Source: Bacillota bacterium
GTDB lineage: Bacteria; Bacillota; Clostridia; Christensenellales; JAEXRW01
Direction: 5' to 3'
Assembly (NCBI GenBank): GCA_023454175.1
Contig: JAEXRW010000025.1
Location: 434,001 to 498,000 of the forward strand
Length of the DNA: 64,000 nucleotides
Shown: positions 16,816-26,852 of the stretch, in pieces
Layout of the letters: the number at the start of each line of letters is the position of its first letter
Numbering within the stretch: position 1 is the first letter of the stretch
Program-made: the position numbers and the translations under genes
Notes under the pieces: model-generated
What the model saw: the letters and a program-made list of their open reading frames with translations, nothing else
The model's database searches: none
Told to the model about the DNA's origin: nothing

Positions 16816-18201
16816 ATGTTTAAAAAACTCAAAACAAAATTGATGTTCTTAAATCTCGCGGTTGCCGGGCTGATTCTTTTGGCTATATCGGTCATCGCGT
16901 TCGTTCTCATTGCTGACAACATTAAAAAGAATTCGGAGCAGATGCTCGAAGTCGTCACAAACAATCTTGCGCTGCAGCAAAATAACTATAGTGATTTCGA
17001 TATGGGCATCGTCATCAAGTCTTCAATGGGTATATTCCCCTATATCTTTATCAGAGTGGATGATAATGGCAGGACATTGACCGGAGGCACCTCGTCCCTC
17101 CCCGATGTGACTCAGCCCGATAATAATAGGGCGCTGTCAAAAGAGCAGGTTGATAGTGTCTTGCAGATTATTCTGGATCAAGAATCTAAATCTAAATTAA
17201 CGAAGCTGCAGATGGTGGAAAAAGGCCAGGTGTCTATTGACAAGGAAGATATTAAAAAAGGCTTGTCAATGACGGTGCCAAATAACATCATAGATTTGGG
17301 GAACGGACAAACTTACCGCTACAGGGTCGTGTATACGAAGGATTTGAAAAACGGTGCTATGATGTATGCCGTTCTGCAGGACTTGGGTTCGGAAAAAGCC
17401 CTTTTGACCAGTGTAGGGTTCGCATTGGGAGCCTGTGTATTGGGCGGCCTGTTGCTGATGGCGCTGGGCGGTCTCTTTCTTGCCGGGCGTTCTATCCGCC
17501 CTATCCAGGCGTCATGGAAAAAGCAGCGGGAGTTTGTGGCGGATGCCTCCCATGAATTGCGCACTCCCCTTGCTGCCATCATCAGTAATATCGATGTGGT
17601 GATGGATGACCCCGAAGCGCAGGTGAAGGAAAAGCAACTATACTGTCAGGGCATTGCGGAAGAAGCAGGCCGTATGTCGCAGCTGGTGGATGGCTTGCTG
17701 TTGCTTGCTCGTGCCGATTCGGATATGCTTGTCTTTCAGAAACAAAATGTGGATATAGCTGCTGTGGTGGAATTCGTCGCGACTTTTATGCATCCGGTTG
17801 CGGCCAAAAAGGATATCACTCTCGGATTGAATATTATTGACAGTCCAGCAATTCTGGGTGACCGTGACCGGCTCAAACAGGTAATCATCCAGCTTGTTGA
17901 TAATGCTGTGAAATACACGCCCAATGGTGGCAGTGTAGATATTATATTGGAGCAGATTTCTGACAAAGCCAAGATTAGCATTAGGGATAATGGCATAGGC
18001 ATATCCCCGGAGCACCTTGGAAAAATATTCGAACGTTTTTACCGGGTGGATCCCTCCCGTGAACGTGAAACAGGCGGCCACGGTTTGGGCCTTGCAATCG
18101 TGAAATATATAGTCGAACACCATGGGGGAAGCATATCTGTTATTAGTATCAAAGGAGAAGGCAGTACGTTTACCGTCGTTATACCATGTTTTCGATTGTA
18201 G
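16816..18201 (+). CDS. Two-component sensor histidine kinase
   Basis: A 461-residue membrane kinase starting at ATG 16816 (GAGAGGGAG upstream). Two transmembrane helices (LAVAGLILLAISVIAFVLIA and GFALGACVLGGLLLMALGGLFL) enclose an extracellular sensor of about 160 residues. The His box is DASHELRTPLAAIISNIDVV; the ATPase has the N box DNAVKYTPNG, G1 DNGIGISPEHLGKIFERFYR and G2 GHGLGLAIVKYI. It partners with the response regulator at 16140. The extracellular ligand is unknown; the adjacent transporter suggests it senses the transported compound or envelope stress. Confidence 0.9.
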   Translation: MFKKLKTKLMFLNLAVAGLILLAISVIAFVLIADNIKKNSEQMLEVVTNNLALQQNNYSDFDMGIVIKSSMGIFPYIFIRVDDNGRTLTGGTSSLPDVTQPDNNRALSKEQVDSVLQIILDQESKSKLTKLQMVEKGQVSIDKEDIKKGLSMTVPNNIIDLGNGQTYRYRVVYTKDLKNGAMMYAVLQDLGSEKALLTSVGFALGACVLGGLLLMALGGLFLAGRSIRPIQASWKKQREFVADASHELRTPLAAIISNIDVVMDDPEAQVKEKQLYCQGIAEEAGRMSQLVDGLLLLARADSDMLVFQKQNVDIAAVVEFVATFMHPVAAKKDITLGLNIIDSPAILGDRDRLKQVIIQLVDNAVKYTPNGGSVDIILEQISDKAKISIRDNGIGISPEHLGKIFERFYRVDPSRERETGGHGLGLAIVKYIVEHHGGSISVISIKGEGSTFTVVIPCFRL

Positions 18202-18358
18202 ATGAATAAAGTCTCTGTGATGGTACTGTATTGGGTAAGCGATAGATATATTTTTGCATCTTGTGGTGATCTTCCGCCTACCGCCTGTTTCCCATCATAC
18301 CAATAAACCTCCAACTGTTGATAATACGAAATCTTTTATATTCCATCCGACTCGATAA

Positions 18359-18934
18359 TCAATCATTCAACAAGCTTTCATATATTTTCTTGAATTCATC
18401 CGCTTCTTCCCTGCTCCCCAAGCCCTGATACGCATCGGATAAAAGACGATATATATCCGCGTCAAGCGGTATATCCGACAATGTGTTTTTGAGCAGCTTT
18501 GCTGCTTTTTCGTATTGGCCTTCCTGTATATACCGTTTCGCCTGATCCTTGTGTTCGCTCGCCTGGGATGCTTTGGAGTCCTTGCACATATCCGCAAGGA
18601 CACTATGGATTCTGTCCGCGGTAAATGGTTTTTGCAAATATGCAACAGCCCCCATCTGTGTGCATTCTACCGCGTTTTTGATTGTCGCATATGCTGTGAT
18701 GATGATAACCGGTGTTTTGATGCCTTTAGCCCTCATATGGGAGAGTACATCTGTCCCGCTGAAATGGGGCATTTTGATATCAAGGATTATCACATCGTAT
18801 CTTTCCGAGTCAACGAATTTCACAGCCTCATGCCCATCGCTCGCGCAGGTTACCTCATACCCCTCGATTTCCATGCACTTTGCCAGCAGTATGCGTATAT
18901 TCTTCGTATCGTCCACGACCAAGGCGCGTTTCAT
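18359..18934 (-). CDS. Response regulator with TPR-like output domain
   Basis: A 191-residue protein. Residues 1-120 are a receiver domain (VDDTKN; Asp in VIILDIKMPHFSG; IITAYA; QKPFTADRI). Instead of a DNA-binding domain, residues ~130-190 look like tetratricopeptide repeats (AKRYIQEGQYEKAAKLLKNTL; DADIYRLLSDAYQGLGSREEADEF). The output is therefore probably protein-protein. The ATG overlaps the stop of the histidine kinase upstream by ATGA, so the two are coupled. With kdpF starting divergently on the other side of the kinase, it may be linked to potassium sensing, but nothing in the sequence proves that. Confidence 0.85.
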   Translation of the reverse strand: MKRALVVDDTKNIRILLAKCMEIEGYEVTCASDGHEAVKFVDSERYDVIILDIKMPHFSGTDVLSHMRAKGIKTPVIIITAYATIKNAVECTQMGAVAYLQKPFTADRIHSVLADMCKDSKASQASEHKDQAKRYIQEGQYEKAAKLLKNTLSDIPLDADIYRLLSDAYQGLGSREEADEFKKIYESLLND

Positions 18935-20772
18935 TCCTGTTCCTCCTTCCCGGCGACGGGGAGTGAGAAGGTGAAGGTAGTCCCTGCATCCATCTCGCTC
19001 TCGACCGATATCTTTCCTTTGTGGGCAGTGATGATTTCTTTCACGACCGAAAGACCGATCCCGGTCCCTTTTGCCCTCGTGTTCAGATTTTTATCCAGAG
19101 AGTACCGGTCAAACAGGTTTTCCAGATATTCGGCAGGTATCCCTGTTCCGGTATCGGATACCTTCACTTCAATGTTATCCTTGGTCTGCCTGGCGGAAAC
19201 GGTGATGGTATCCCCGGCGTCGGTATATTTCAGTGCATTGGACAGAAGGTTATTGAATGCCCAGGAGAGTTTTTCAAAGTCGGCGCTGACCTTGGCAAGA
19301 TCTTCGTCAATTTCATTGATCAGTTCCACATGCTTGCCGTCTGCATGGCTCACAAACTGTTTGAAGCACCCATCTACGATTGCTGCCAAAGAACATGGCC
19401 GCAGGTGATATACTGCCTTTCCGGATTCGATGCGGGAAAGCTCCAGCATATCCGAGACCAAGGTAGAAAGCCGTTCGCTATCCTCCTTGATGGTTTCAAC
19501 GATTTCAGATTGCTCTTCGCTCAGCGTACCGGTCCTTCCATTAGACAGTAACGATGCGCCCATCAGAATGGAGGTCAATGGCGTTTTGAACTCATGGGAC
19601 ACGGTTGCAACCAAATCCGTCTTGATTTTATCCAGCTTTTTCAGGCTGGTGACGTCTTGAAGCAGGACAATGTAGCCTTCTGCTTTACCATTACCAGTTG
19701 GATACGGGGTAATATGGATATTGAAGTAACAACCGTCATCATAAGGCAGATAAAGAATCCGTTCTTTGCTTTCGTTGGTTCTTATCGCTTCATCGATGTT
19801 ATCAAATAGTGTATCATTTCGTATTGCTTCAAGCAGATGCCTGCCCAGTACTTCCGATTCCTCGATGGCGAAATATTTCTCACACGCATGGTTGATGAGG
19901 GTCACTTTTACATCCGAATCGAGTACGATTATAGGGTCAGCTATGCTTTTTAAAATCGCGATGGATTTGTTTTTCTCCTTAAATAATGTCCCTAACGCAC
20001 TTTGCTCATATTGCTGGAGGCGTGCCGTCATCTTGTTGAATTCATTCGCCAGATGCGCTGTTTCGTCTTTGGATTTGATTTCAATTTGCTGTCCGAGCTT
20101 GCCTTCTCCCACCGTCCCAATACTCCGCGCCAATTGGTAAAGCGGAGAAAGGAACCTGTTTGCAAAGAATCTGGCCAGGAAGAACCCCACAATCACGGCA
20201 GCAGCAGAAATGCCTATTATGAGATACATAGAGCTTTGGGCATTTTGAACTGCAGTGCTTTTACTTTTGAACATGGCGTTTTCATTTAGAATCACAAGGT
20301 CACGCAGCCTGCTTTTAACATTATCAAAAACGGGCATGATTTCGTTGTTATAGTAACCGACCGCTGCATCCTTGCCGTTTGTGTTGAGCGTTTCCTGCAG
20401 TTTTGAGAACATTTCAGTATACCGTCCGTACAGGGAGTTCACCTCATCCACCATGAGCCTTTCCCCGTTCTCGGTTATATTACTGCTTTCTATTGTAAAG
20501 TTCTCAATAAATGTCTTGCCGCTCTGTGTAAAGAGGGCTATGCCCTTATCTTTATCTATGGTCATATAAATAAGCTCGGCACTATCCTGCCTTTCGACGG
20601 CCTCCTGCATCTTTGAGAGTACGCAGATGCTCTTATAATTGGCGGTCATCAGGTTATCAATCATTCGTTGCAGGTTGGAAATATTGAATATGGAGACAAT
20701 GCCGATAACAGCCGTCAACAATACAAGTCCGATATAAACAAGGGATATCTTCCCCTTTAGAGTCCGAATCAT
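18931..20772 (-). CDS. Membrane sensor histidine kinase (HAMP-PAS-HisKA-HATPase)
   Basis: A 613-residue kinase. An N-terminal transmembrane helix (ISLVYIGLVLLTAVIGIVSI) is followed by a four-helix-bundle-like extracellular sensor (about 30-165), a second helix (MYLIIGISAAAVIVGFFLARF), HAMP (SPLYQLARSIGTVGEGKLG), PAS (AILKSIADPIIVLDSDVKVT) and the kinase core: HisKA HEFKTPLTSILMGA, N box NNLLSNALKYTD, G1 DTGTGIPAEYLENLFDRY, G2 GTGIGLSVVKEI. The start is ATG 20772 with AAAAGG about 11 bases upstream. It is coupled to the TPR-output regulator at 18934 and is divergent from kdpFABC, with 277 bases between them. This arrangement resembles a regulator of kdp, although it is not KdpD. Confidence 0.88.
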   Translation of the reverse strand: MIRTLKGKISLVYIGLVLLTAVIGIVSIFNISNLQRMIDNLMTANYKSICVLSKMQEAVERQDSAELIYMTIDKDKGIALFTQSGKTFIENFTIESSNITENGERLMVDEVNSLYGRYTEMFSKLQETLNTNGKDAAVGYYNNEIMPVFDNVKSRLRDLVILNENAMFKSKSTAVQNAQSSMYLIIGISAAAVIVGFFLARFFANRFLSPLYQLARSIGTVGEGKLGQQIEIKSKDETAHLANEFNKMTARLQQYEQSALGTLFKEKNKSIAILKSIADPIIVLDSDVKVTLINHACEKYFAIEESEVLGRHLLEAIRNDTLFDNIDEAIRTNESKERILYLPYDDGCYFNIHITPYPTGNGKAEGYIVLLQDVTSLKKLDKIKTDLVATVSHEFKTPLTSILMGASLLSNGRTGTLSEEQSEIVETIKEDSERLSTLVSDMLELSRIESGKAVYHLRPCSLAAIVDGCFKQFVSHADGKHVELINEIDEDLAKVSADFEKLSWAFNNLLSNALKYTDAGDTITVSARQTKDNIEVKVSDTGTGIPAEYLENLFDRYSLDKNLNTRAKGTGIGLSVVKEIITAHKGKISVESEMDAGTTFTFSLPVAGKEEQE

Positions 20773-20972
20773 GTTACACCACACCTTTTCTCAGCTACAT
20801 TCAGTATATATAAAGCAGGCATGTCCATACAAACCGGTTTACATGTACTAAAACGCAAGATAAGTCATGTATGCTGCAAGAAAAGATTGTTATTTTTCAT
20901 GACGTATGCAGATATCCGCGGAAATACCGAAATTCGCCTTTAAACGGGTTTCACTCTTGAAAAGTGGACAAT

Positions 20973-20978
20973 TATAAT
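20973..20978 (+). promoter_or_regulatory. Candidate -10 element of the kdp operon
   Basis: A perfect TATAAT about 72 bases before the kdpF start. The best -35 at the right distance is TTTCAC with an 18-base spacer, which is weak and suggests an activated promoter. I saw no c-di-AMP (ydaO-type) riboswitch in the 277-base intergenic region. Confidence 0.4.
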
Positions 20979-21049
20979 CTGTGCTATACGTGAAATACTT
21001 GAATGATGGAACGATGGCCATCAAATAGTAGGATTGGAAGCGTTGGTAA

Positions 21050-21127
21050 ATGATTGTTTTGATACTGGTATCGGTGCTGCTGCTGGGCTACCTGGGGTAC
21101 GCCCTGCTGCGCCCGGAAAAATTCTGA
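21050..21127 (+). CDS. kdpF: KdpF, small subunit of the Kdp potassium pump
   Basis: A 25-codon gene: ATG 21050, TGA 21125-21127. The peptide is a single hydrophobic helix (IVLILVSVLLLGYLGYALL) ending in RPEKF, matching the known form of KdpF, which stabilises the KdpABC complex in the membrane. It lies 19 bases before kdpA in the canonical order and has a purine-rich GGAAG upstream. Confidence 0.88.
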   Translation: MIVLILVSVLLLGYLGYALLRPEKF

Positions 21128-21146
21128 GAATTGGGGTCGCTTATTA

Positions 21147-22820
21147 ATGGACTATATGCAACTGATTATACCTCTGATAATCATAACGCTGCTGGCCTTA
21201 CCCCTCGGCAAGTACATTTACAACATCATCACGGGCGGGAAGAGTTTCGTAGACCCGGCGATGAACCGTGTCGACGGCCTTGTATACAGGCTGCTGCATA
21301 TCCATAAGGATAAAAGCATGACCTGGAAGCAGTACATGGGCGCCATCCTGCTCACGAATGCAGTCCTTTTCATATTCATCTTTGCCGCGCTCTGCCTGCA
21401 GAATCTGCTTCCCTTAAACCCCAACGGAGTAGGAGCGCTGTCTCCCGACCTGGCCTTCAATACCGCCAGCAGTTTTATCACCAATACCAACCTGCAGCAC
21501 TATTCCGGCGAATGGGGCGCATCCCACCTGACCCAGATGATGCTTACCGCCCTGATGTTCGCAGCCCCGGCCACGGGCCTGGCCGCCACGGCTGCTTTCC
21601 TGCGCGGGCTCACAAGGCAGGGCGAAGGATTGGGGAATTTTTATGTGGATTTCACCCGGTTTGTGACCCGGCTGCTCCTGCCGCTTTCGATTATCCTCGC
21701 CATCGTCTATATCGCGATGGGCGTACCGCAGACGCTTGCAGGCGCGCAGGCAGTTACCACCGTCGAGGGAAAGACACAACTGATACCTTTGGGGCCGGTG
21801 GCGGCGCTCGAAGCCATTAAGAACCTTGCCAGCAACGGCGGCGGGTTCTGGGGCGCAAACTCCGCGCATCCATTTGAAAACCCTTCACCGCTGAGCGACG
21901 TTTTCACCATCGTATCGCTCGGCATGATAGCCACCTCGTTGGTATTCGTCTTTGGCAGGTTGGCAAAAAACAAAAAACAGGGATGGATATTGTACGCATC
22001 CATGATGTTTATGCTCATAGCCAGTGTGTTTGTCGTATATATCGCCGAAACAGCAGGTAATCCTGCGCTTGCAAATGCAGGCCTGAATCAGTCCATGGGC
22101 AACATGGAAGGTAAGGAAGCACGTTTCGGCATGGGGGAGAACTCGGTCTTCACCGCAGGCACCACGGCTTATGAAGTAGGTGCCGTGAACAACATGCATG
22201 ACAGCCTCACGCCCATGGCAGGCTTCATGGCCATCTGGAATATGATGATGCAGACCATTTTCGGCGGCAAAGGGACCGGGCTGATCTATATCGTGATGTA
22301 CGCGATCCTTGCCGTTTTCCTCTCCGGCTTGATGGTTGGCCGCACGCCCGAATACCTGGGCAAGAAGATAGAAGGCCGGGAGATAAGACTCATAGCCTTT
22401 ACCATCCTGCTTCACCCGCTGATTATCCTTATACCTTCCGCCATAGCCTTGGTGCTACCGCAGACTGCGGCAAGTCTCAGCAACCCCGGTTATCACGGGA
22501 TATCGCAGGCCGTTTACGAAATGACGTCTGCCGCAGCCAATAACGGCTCGGGCTTTGAAGGGCTCGGTGACAACACGGTGTTTTGGAATCTGGTCACTGG
22601 CGTTCTGATGCTGGTTGGCAGGTATGTACCCATCGCCACCATGCTGGCCATGTCGGGTTCGCTTTCGGAAAAAAAGATAACGCCTGCAGGGCTTGGCACG
22701 TTCCGAACCGACAAGCTGCTGTTCGGCGTCGTACTGATATTTATCATGATTATAGTGAATGCGTTGACGTTCTTCCCCACATTGGTACTTGGGCCTATAT
22801 CCGAAGGGCTCACGATTTAG
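21147..22820 (+). CDS. kdpA: Potassium-transporting ATPase subunit A
   Basis: A 557-residue polytopic membrane protein of the usual KdpA length. Characteristic segments include DGLVYRLL near the N-terminus, NTASSFITNTNLQHYSGE (first pore-loop region), SNGGGFWGANSAHPFENPSP, FGMGENSVF and TSAAANNGSGFEGLGDN, the selectivity-filter repeats of the SKT superfamily. It forms the potassium channel-like part of the high-affinity KdpFABC pump, driven by KdpB. It is flanked by kdpF and kdpB in standard order. Confidence 0.96.
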   Translation: MDYMQLIIPLIIITLLALPLGKYIYNIITGGKSFVDPAMNRVDGLVYRLLHIHKDKSMTWKQYMGAILLTNAVLFIFIFAALCLQNLLPLNPNGVGALSPDLAFNTASSFITNTNLQHYSGEWGASHLTQMMLTALMFAAPATGLAATAAFLRGLTRQGEGLGNFYVDFTRFVTRLLLPLSIILAIVYIAMGVPQTLAGAQAVTTVEGKTQLIPLGPVAALEAIKNLASNGGGFWGANSAHPFENPSPLSDVFTIVSLGMIATSLVFVFGRLAKNKKQGWILYASMMFMLIASVFVVYIAETAGNPALANAGLNQSMGNMEGKEARFGMGENSVFTAGTTAYEVGAVNNMHDSLTPMAGFMAIWNMMMQTIFGGKGTGLIYIVMYAILAVFLSGLMVGRTPEYLGKKIEGREIRLIAFTILLHPLIILIPSAIALVLPQTAASLSNPGYHGISQAVYEMTSAAANNGSGFEGLGDNTVFWNLVTGVLMLVGRYVPIATMLAMSGSLSEKKITPAGLGTFRTDKLLFGVVLIFIMIIVNALTFFPTLVLGPISEGLTI

Positions 22821-22844
22821 GGTCTTGAAAGAGGTAAAAGAAAA

Positions 22845-24902
22845 ATGAAGTCTGTTATGAAGAAAAAATGGATAGATAAAAAACTGCTGGGCAATGCCAT
22901 CAGGGATTCCTTTATCAAGCTGAATCCAGGTTACATGGTGAAAAACCCGGTCATGTTCATCGTGGAGATTGGGTTCCTTCTCACGCTTGTACTGACCATA
23001 TCGCCCGATATCTTTGGCGGTACGGGAGGCAGCAGCCTGTATAATGGCTTGGTCTGCGTGATACTCTTTATCACGCTGTTGTTTGCCAATTTTGCCGAGG
23101 CTGTAGCGGAAGGTCGTGGGAAGGCGCAGGCTGAGACCATGAAAAAGACCCGTTCCTCCACGGACGCGCGCCTGCTGCTGAAAAATGGTGAGACCAAAAC
23201 CATCAGTTCATCGGACCTGAAAAAAGGTGATATCGTGCTGGTCCAGACGGGTGAAACCATCCCGAATGACGGTACGGTTATCGAAGGTATCGCTTTTGTG
23301 GATGAATCCGCCATCACCGGCGAATCGGCCCCGGTTTTGAAAGAGGCGGGCGGAGATTTCAGCTCCGTCACAGGCGGCACACGTGTAAAAAGCGACTGGC
23401 TGAAGATCCAGATCACCGCATCCCCGGGCGAATCCTTCCTGGATAAAATGATTTCCCTGGTGGAAGGCGCATCCCGCCAGAAAACGCCTAATGAGATAGC
23501 GCTGACCACGGTGCTTGTGAGCCTGACGGCGATCTTCCTGATTGTCGTGGTTGCGCTTTTCCCCGCCGCGCAGTTTCTGAATATCTCCCTTCCAGTGGCT
23601 GCGCTGGTTGCGCTGCTGGTCTGCCTTATTCCCACGACCATCGGCGGCCTGCTTTCCGCCATCGGTATTGCAGGGATGGACAGGGTGACGCGGTTCAACG
23701 TCATCGCCATGTCTGGCAAGGCCGTGGAAGCATGCGGTGATGTGGATACCATGATACTGGATAAGACGGGCACCATCACCTTCGGCAATCGGATGGCTGC
23801 GGAATTTGTGCCTGTAGGCGGCACATCCCAGGAGGATCTGACCCGCTATGCTGTCATTTCATCCTTGCTGGATGAGACGCCCGAAGGCCGCTCCGTAGTG
23901 GAGCTGGCACAAAAGAATGGCATTACCGTAGACAAAAAGCAGTATGAAGGCGATAAATTTATCGAGTTCACCAGCCAGACGCGTATGAGCGGCATGGACC
24001 TGCCGGATGGGAAAGCGGTGCGAAAAGGTGCGGTGGATGCCATTACGGATTTCACCGTTAAACGCGGAGGCATCATTCCGCAGAACCTGGCAGCGGAAGC
24101 GGAGAAAATTTCGCGGCTCGGAGGCACGCCTTTGGTGGTCTGTGTCGATGAAAGGATTCTCGGTGTGATTTATCTAAAGGATACGGTCAAACCGGGACTT
24201 GTGGAGCGGTTCGCGCGGCTCGGGCAGATAGGTATCAAGACCATCATGTGCACCGGTGATAACCCTTTAACCGCTGAGACCATTGCAAAGGAAGCCGGCG
24301 TAGACGAATTCATTGCGGAATGCAAGCCGGAAGACAAGATTGCCGTCATCAAAGCGGAACAGGCCAAAGGAAAACTGGTGGCCATGACCGGCGACGGCAC
24401 CAATGACGCCCCTGCCCTCGCGCAGGCGGATGTAGGCCTGGCGATGGCCAGCGGCACGCAGGCGGCCAAGGAAGCAGGTAATATGGTGGATCTGGATTCT
24501 GACCCCACCAAGATCATTGAAGTGGTGGAAATCGGCAAGCAGTTGCTGATAACGCGTGGCGCGTTGACTACGTTTTCCATTGCAAATGACGTGGCGAAAT
24601 ACTTTGCCATCCTTCCAGCACTTTTTGCGCTAGCCATCCCGCAGATGAACCTGCTCAATATCATGGCGCTGGCCTCGCCGAGCAGCGCCATCCTGTCGGC
24701 TCTGATATTTAATGCGCTCATCATCCCGGCCTTGATACCCCTTGCAATGAAAGGCATCAAATACAGGCCCATGAGTGCCAATATGATGTTGGCAAGGAAT
24801 CTGCTCATATTCGGCTTCGGCGGCCTGGTGGCGCCGTTCATCGGCATCAAATTGATTGATTTGATCATCAGCCCCCTGCTCAGGATCATGGGTTTGGCAT
24901 AA
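22845..24902 (+). CDS. kdpB: Potassium-transporting P-type ATPase subunit B
   Basis: A 685-residue P-type ATPase. The phosphorylation site is [13 protein letters not shown], the actuator motif is AITGESAPV, and the hinge is [18 protein letters not shown]. The nucleotide-binding stretch includes [15 protein letters not shown] and RKGAVDAI. It hydrolyses ATP to power uptake of K+ through KdpA. Length and order (24 bases after kdpA, 13 before kdpC) are normal for the family. Confidence 0.97.
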   Translation: MKSVMKKKWIDKKLLGNAIRDSFIKLNPGYMVKNPVMFIVEIGFLLTLVLTISPDIFGGTGGSSLYNGLVCVILFITLLFANFAEAVAEGRGKAQAETMKKTRSSTDARLLLKNGETKTISSSDLKKGDIVLVQTGETIPNDGTVIEGIAFVDESAITGESAPVLKEAGGDFSSVTGGTRVKSDWLKIQITASPGESFLDKMISLVEGASRQKTPNEIALTTVLVSLTAIFLIVVVALFPAAQFLNISLPVAALVALLVCLIPTTIGGLLSAIGIAGMDRVTRFNVIAMSGKAVEACGDVDTMILDKTGTITFGNRMAAEFVPVGGTSQEDLTRYAVISSLLDETPEGRSVVELAQKNGITVDKKQYEGDKFIEFTSQTRMSGMDLPDGKAVRKGAVDAITDFTVKRGGIIPQNLAAEAEKISRLGGTPLVVCVDERILGVIYLKDTVKPGLVERFARLGQIGIKTIMCTGDNPLTAETIAKEAGVDEFIAECKPEDKIAVIKAEQAKGKLVAMTGDGTNDAPALAQADVGLAMASGTQAAKEAGNMVDLDSDPTKIIEVVEIGKQLLITRGALTTFSIANDVAKYFAILPALFALAIPQMNLLNIMALASPSSAILSALIFNALIIPALIPLAMKGIKYRPMSANMMLARNLLIFGFGGLVAPFIGIKLIDLIISPLLRIMGLA

Positions 24903-24915
24903 AGGAGTTATTGTT

Positions 24916-25545
24916 ATGGTACAGTCTGAACAGAAAGTCAAAAAAGGCAATCCGCTTTTAAAGGCGCTTGGCATATCTGCAGTCATCATCGTACTCTGTG
25001 GTCTCGTATATCCGCTCCTGATGACCGGGATAGGCCAGCTGGTATTCCCATGGCAGGCCAATGGCAGTATGGTCATGGTGGATGGCAAGGTGGTCGGTTC
25101 AGAACTCATCGGGCAGGATTTCACCGACCCGCGCTTCTTCCAAGGCAGGGTTTCCGCGGTGGGATACAATACGTATCCGGATACCCAAACGGCAGAGGAA
25201 AAGGGCGTTTCTTCCGGCTCGGCCAACTATGCCCCAAGCAACCCTGCGCTACTGGATAGGGTTAAAAAGGATCTCGATATGTTCCTTGCAGCACATCCGG
25301 GCACGAAGATGGAGGATATTCCAACAGATTTGCTCACCAGCTCGGGCTCGGGTCTGGATCCGGATATCAGCGTGCAGGCTGCACAGATCCAGATACCTGC
25401 CATATCTAAAGCATCCGGTATCCCTGAATCGGAATTGCAGAGCATCGTGGAAAAGTGCACGATAAAAAGGACCCTCGGGTTCCTGGGGAACGAGAGGGTG
25501 AATGTGTTCAAAGCCAATATCATGATCCTGCAGCGGCTTGGCTGA
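24916..25545 (+). CDS. kdpC: Potassium-transporting ATPase subunit C
   Basis: A 209-residue subunit with one N-terminal transmembrane helix (ALGISAVIIVLCGLVYPLLM) and an external domain with the family marks GQDFTDPRFFQGRVSAVGYN, SGSGLDPDISVQAAQIQIPAI and NVFKANIMILQRLG-like C-terminus. It stabilises KdpA-KdpB and affects K+ affinity. Its stop lies one base from the stop of the convergent KdpD-like gene. Confidence 0.95.
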   Translation: MVQSEQKVKKGNPLLKALGISAVIIVLCGLVYPLLMTGIGQLVFPWQANGSMVMVDGKVVGSELIGQDFTDPRFFQGRVSAVGYNTYPDTQTAEEKGVSSGSANYAPSNPALLDRVKKDLDMFLAAHPGTKMEDIPTDLLTSSGSGLDPDISVQAAQIQIPAISKASGIPESELQSIVEKCTIKRTLGFLGNERVNVFKANIMILQRLG

Positions 25546-25546
25546 A

Positions 25547-26671
25547 TCAATCGTTGGGGATGAGATGGACTTCTACATTTTTGACCATCTTGATGAGTTT
25601 GTTTACGGTGGAGCCTCTTAGCAGGGTCTCCGCCTTCGTCCGTGTGGGATGGCCAAGGATTATCTGTGTTATATGTTTTTCGTTTGCAAATCTCGCGAGT
25701 TCCTCCGAGACGCTTTTCCCCTGCAATTGTATTGTCTCAGCGCCGAGCTGGTTGGCGAGCTGATAATGGGAGTTCAACCTTTTGATGTCGTTTGGTGTAC
25801 TTTTACGCGCGGTTAAGCGGCTTGAATTGACCGAGACAACGTACCATTCACATTTATACCTGCTGGCGATTCTCGCCCCCCTGCGGATGAGTTTCTTTGC
25901 GTTGGGGCTGGAACTGATGCAGACCATGACGCGTTCAGTAGTCCGCCAGGTATCGGTGATACCCTCGTCCTTCATGTATTCTTCAAGTTCTTCTTCCACC
26001 TCGTCGGCGGTCTGCCGCAGGGCTAGTTCCCGAAGCGCATTCAGGTTGCCTTTGCGGAAGAAATTCTTCAAGGCCTGCGGCACCTTGACCATGTCATAGA
26101 CCTTGCCGCGTCTCAGCCGGTTTTGCAGCGTATCGGGCGTCAGGTCCACCATCACCACTTCGTCGGCATTCTGGACGATATAGTCCGGTATGGTCTCGTT
26201 GACGGGTACGCCGGTGATTTGTTTGACCACGTCGTTCAGGCTTTCAAGATGTTGAATGTTTAGAGTGGATATGACGTTGATGCCGTTTTGCAGGATTTCC
26301 TCGACGTCCTCATACCGTTTCTTGTTCTTGGAGCCCGGTACGTTGGTATGGGCCAATTCATCTATCAGTGCCACGCCCGGATGCCGCGCGATCACCGCTT
26401 CGGTGTCCATCTCTTCCATTTCCAGGCCATTGTATAGGACCTTCTTACGAGGGATGACTTCCAGTTTGCCGATTTGGGCATCAGTGTCTGAACGCCCATG
26501 AGGCTCCATGTAACCGACAACGACATCCTGACCATATCCCAGCCTGCGGTTGCCTTCATTCAGCATGGAATAGGTCTTGCCTACGCCGGGTGCGTAGCCA
26601 ATGAATATTTTTAGGCGTCCACGTTCTCCACTTGTTGAGCGAGTTTGTGTTTCTTGCGTAGCCATCACCAT
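25547..26671 (-). CDS. kdpD: KdpD-like sensor without kinase domain (KdpD N-terminal + USP domains)
   Basis: A ~374-residue protein matching only the cytoplasmic N-terminus of KdpD. The KdpD domain (about 15-225) has a Walker A motif GYAPGVGKTYSM, a Walker B-like VALIDELAHTN, and DVEEILQNGINVISTLNIQHLESLND; a universal-stress-protein-like domain (about 250-370) ends IILGHPTRTKAETLLRGSTVNKL. The four transmembrane helices, HisKA and HATPase modules are missing. Such short KdpD proteins occur in some bacteria and may act as c-di-AMP or K+ sensors. It converges on kdpC. Likely starts are ATG 26671 or ATG 26665; a TATAAT at 26676-26681 lies so close that the mRNA would be nearly leaderless. Confidence 0.85.
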   Translation of the reverse strand: MVMATQETQTRSTSGERGRLKIFIGYAPGVGKTYSMLNEGNRRLGYGQDVVVGYMEPHGRSDTDAQIGKLEVIPRKKVLYNGLEMEEMDTEAVIARHPGVALIDELAHTNVPGSKNKKRYEDVEEILQNGINVISTLNIQHLESLNDVVKQITGVPVNETIPDYIVQNADEVVMVDLTPDTLQNRLRRGKVYDMVKVPQALKNFFRKGNLNALRELALRQTADEVEEELEEYMKDEGITDTWRTTERVMVCISSSPNAKKLIRRGARIASRYKCEWYVVSVNSSRLTARKSTPNDIKRLNSHYQLANQLGAETIQLQGKSVSEELARFANEKHITQIILGHPTRTKAETLLRGSTVNKLIKMVKNVEVHLIPND

Positions 26672-26852
26672 TTTTATTATAGCAGGTTTGTACCAAATAA
26701 TCATATTGTAATCTTCGACCATTGGATAATAGTATAACGACCATTTTTGAACTCGTATTGATTGGTGATATTTGTTATAATACGACTGTGTACACAGGAT
26801 TCGACAAGGTCTGCGTTTCTATAATAATGCAATAACAGAGGAATAACGTCAT

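Noticed and set aside
20773..21049. c-di-AMP (ydaO-type) riboswitch upstream of kdp
   Set aside because: Such riboswitches often precede kdp genes in Firmicutes, but I could not find the conserved core segments in this intergenic region.
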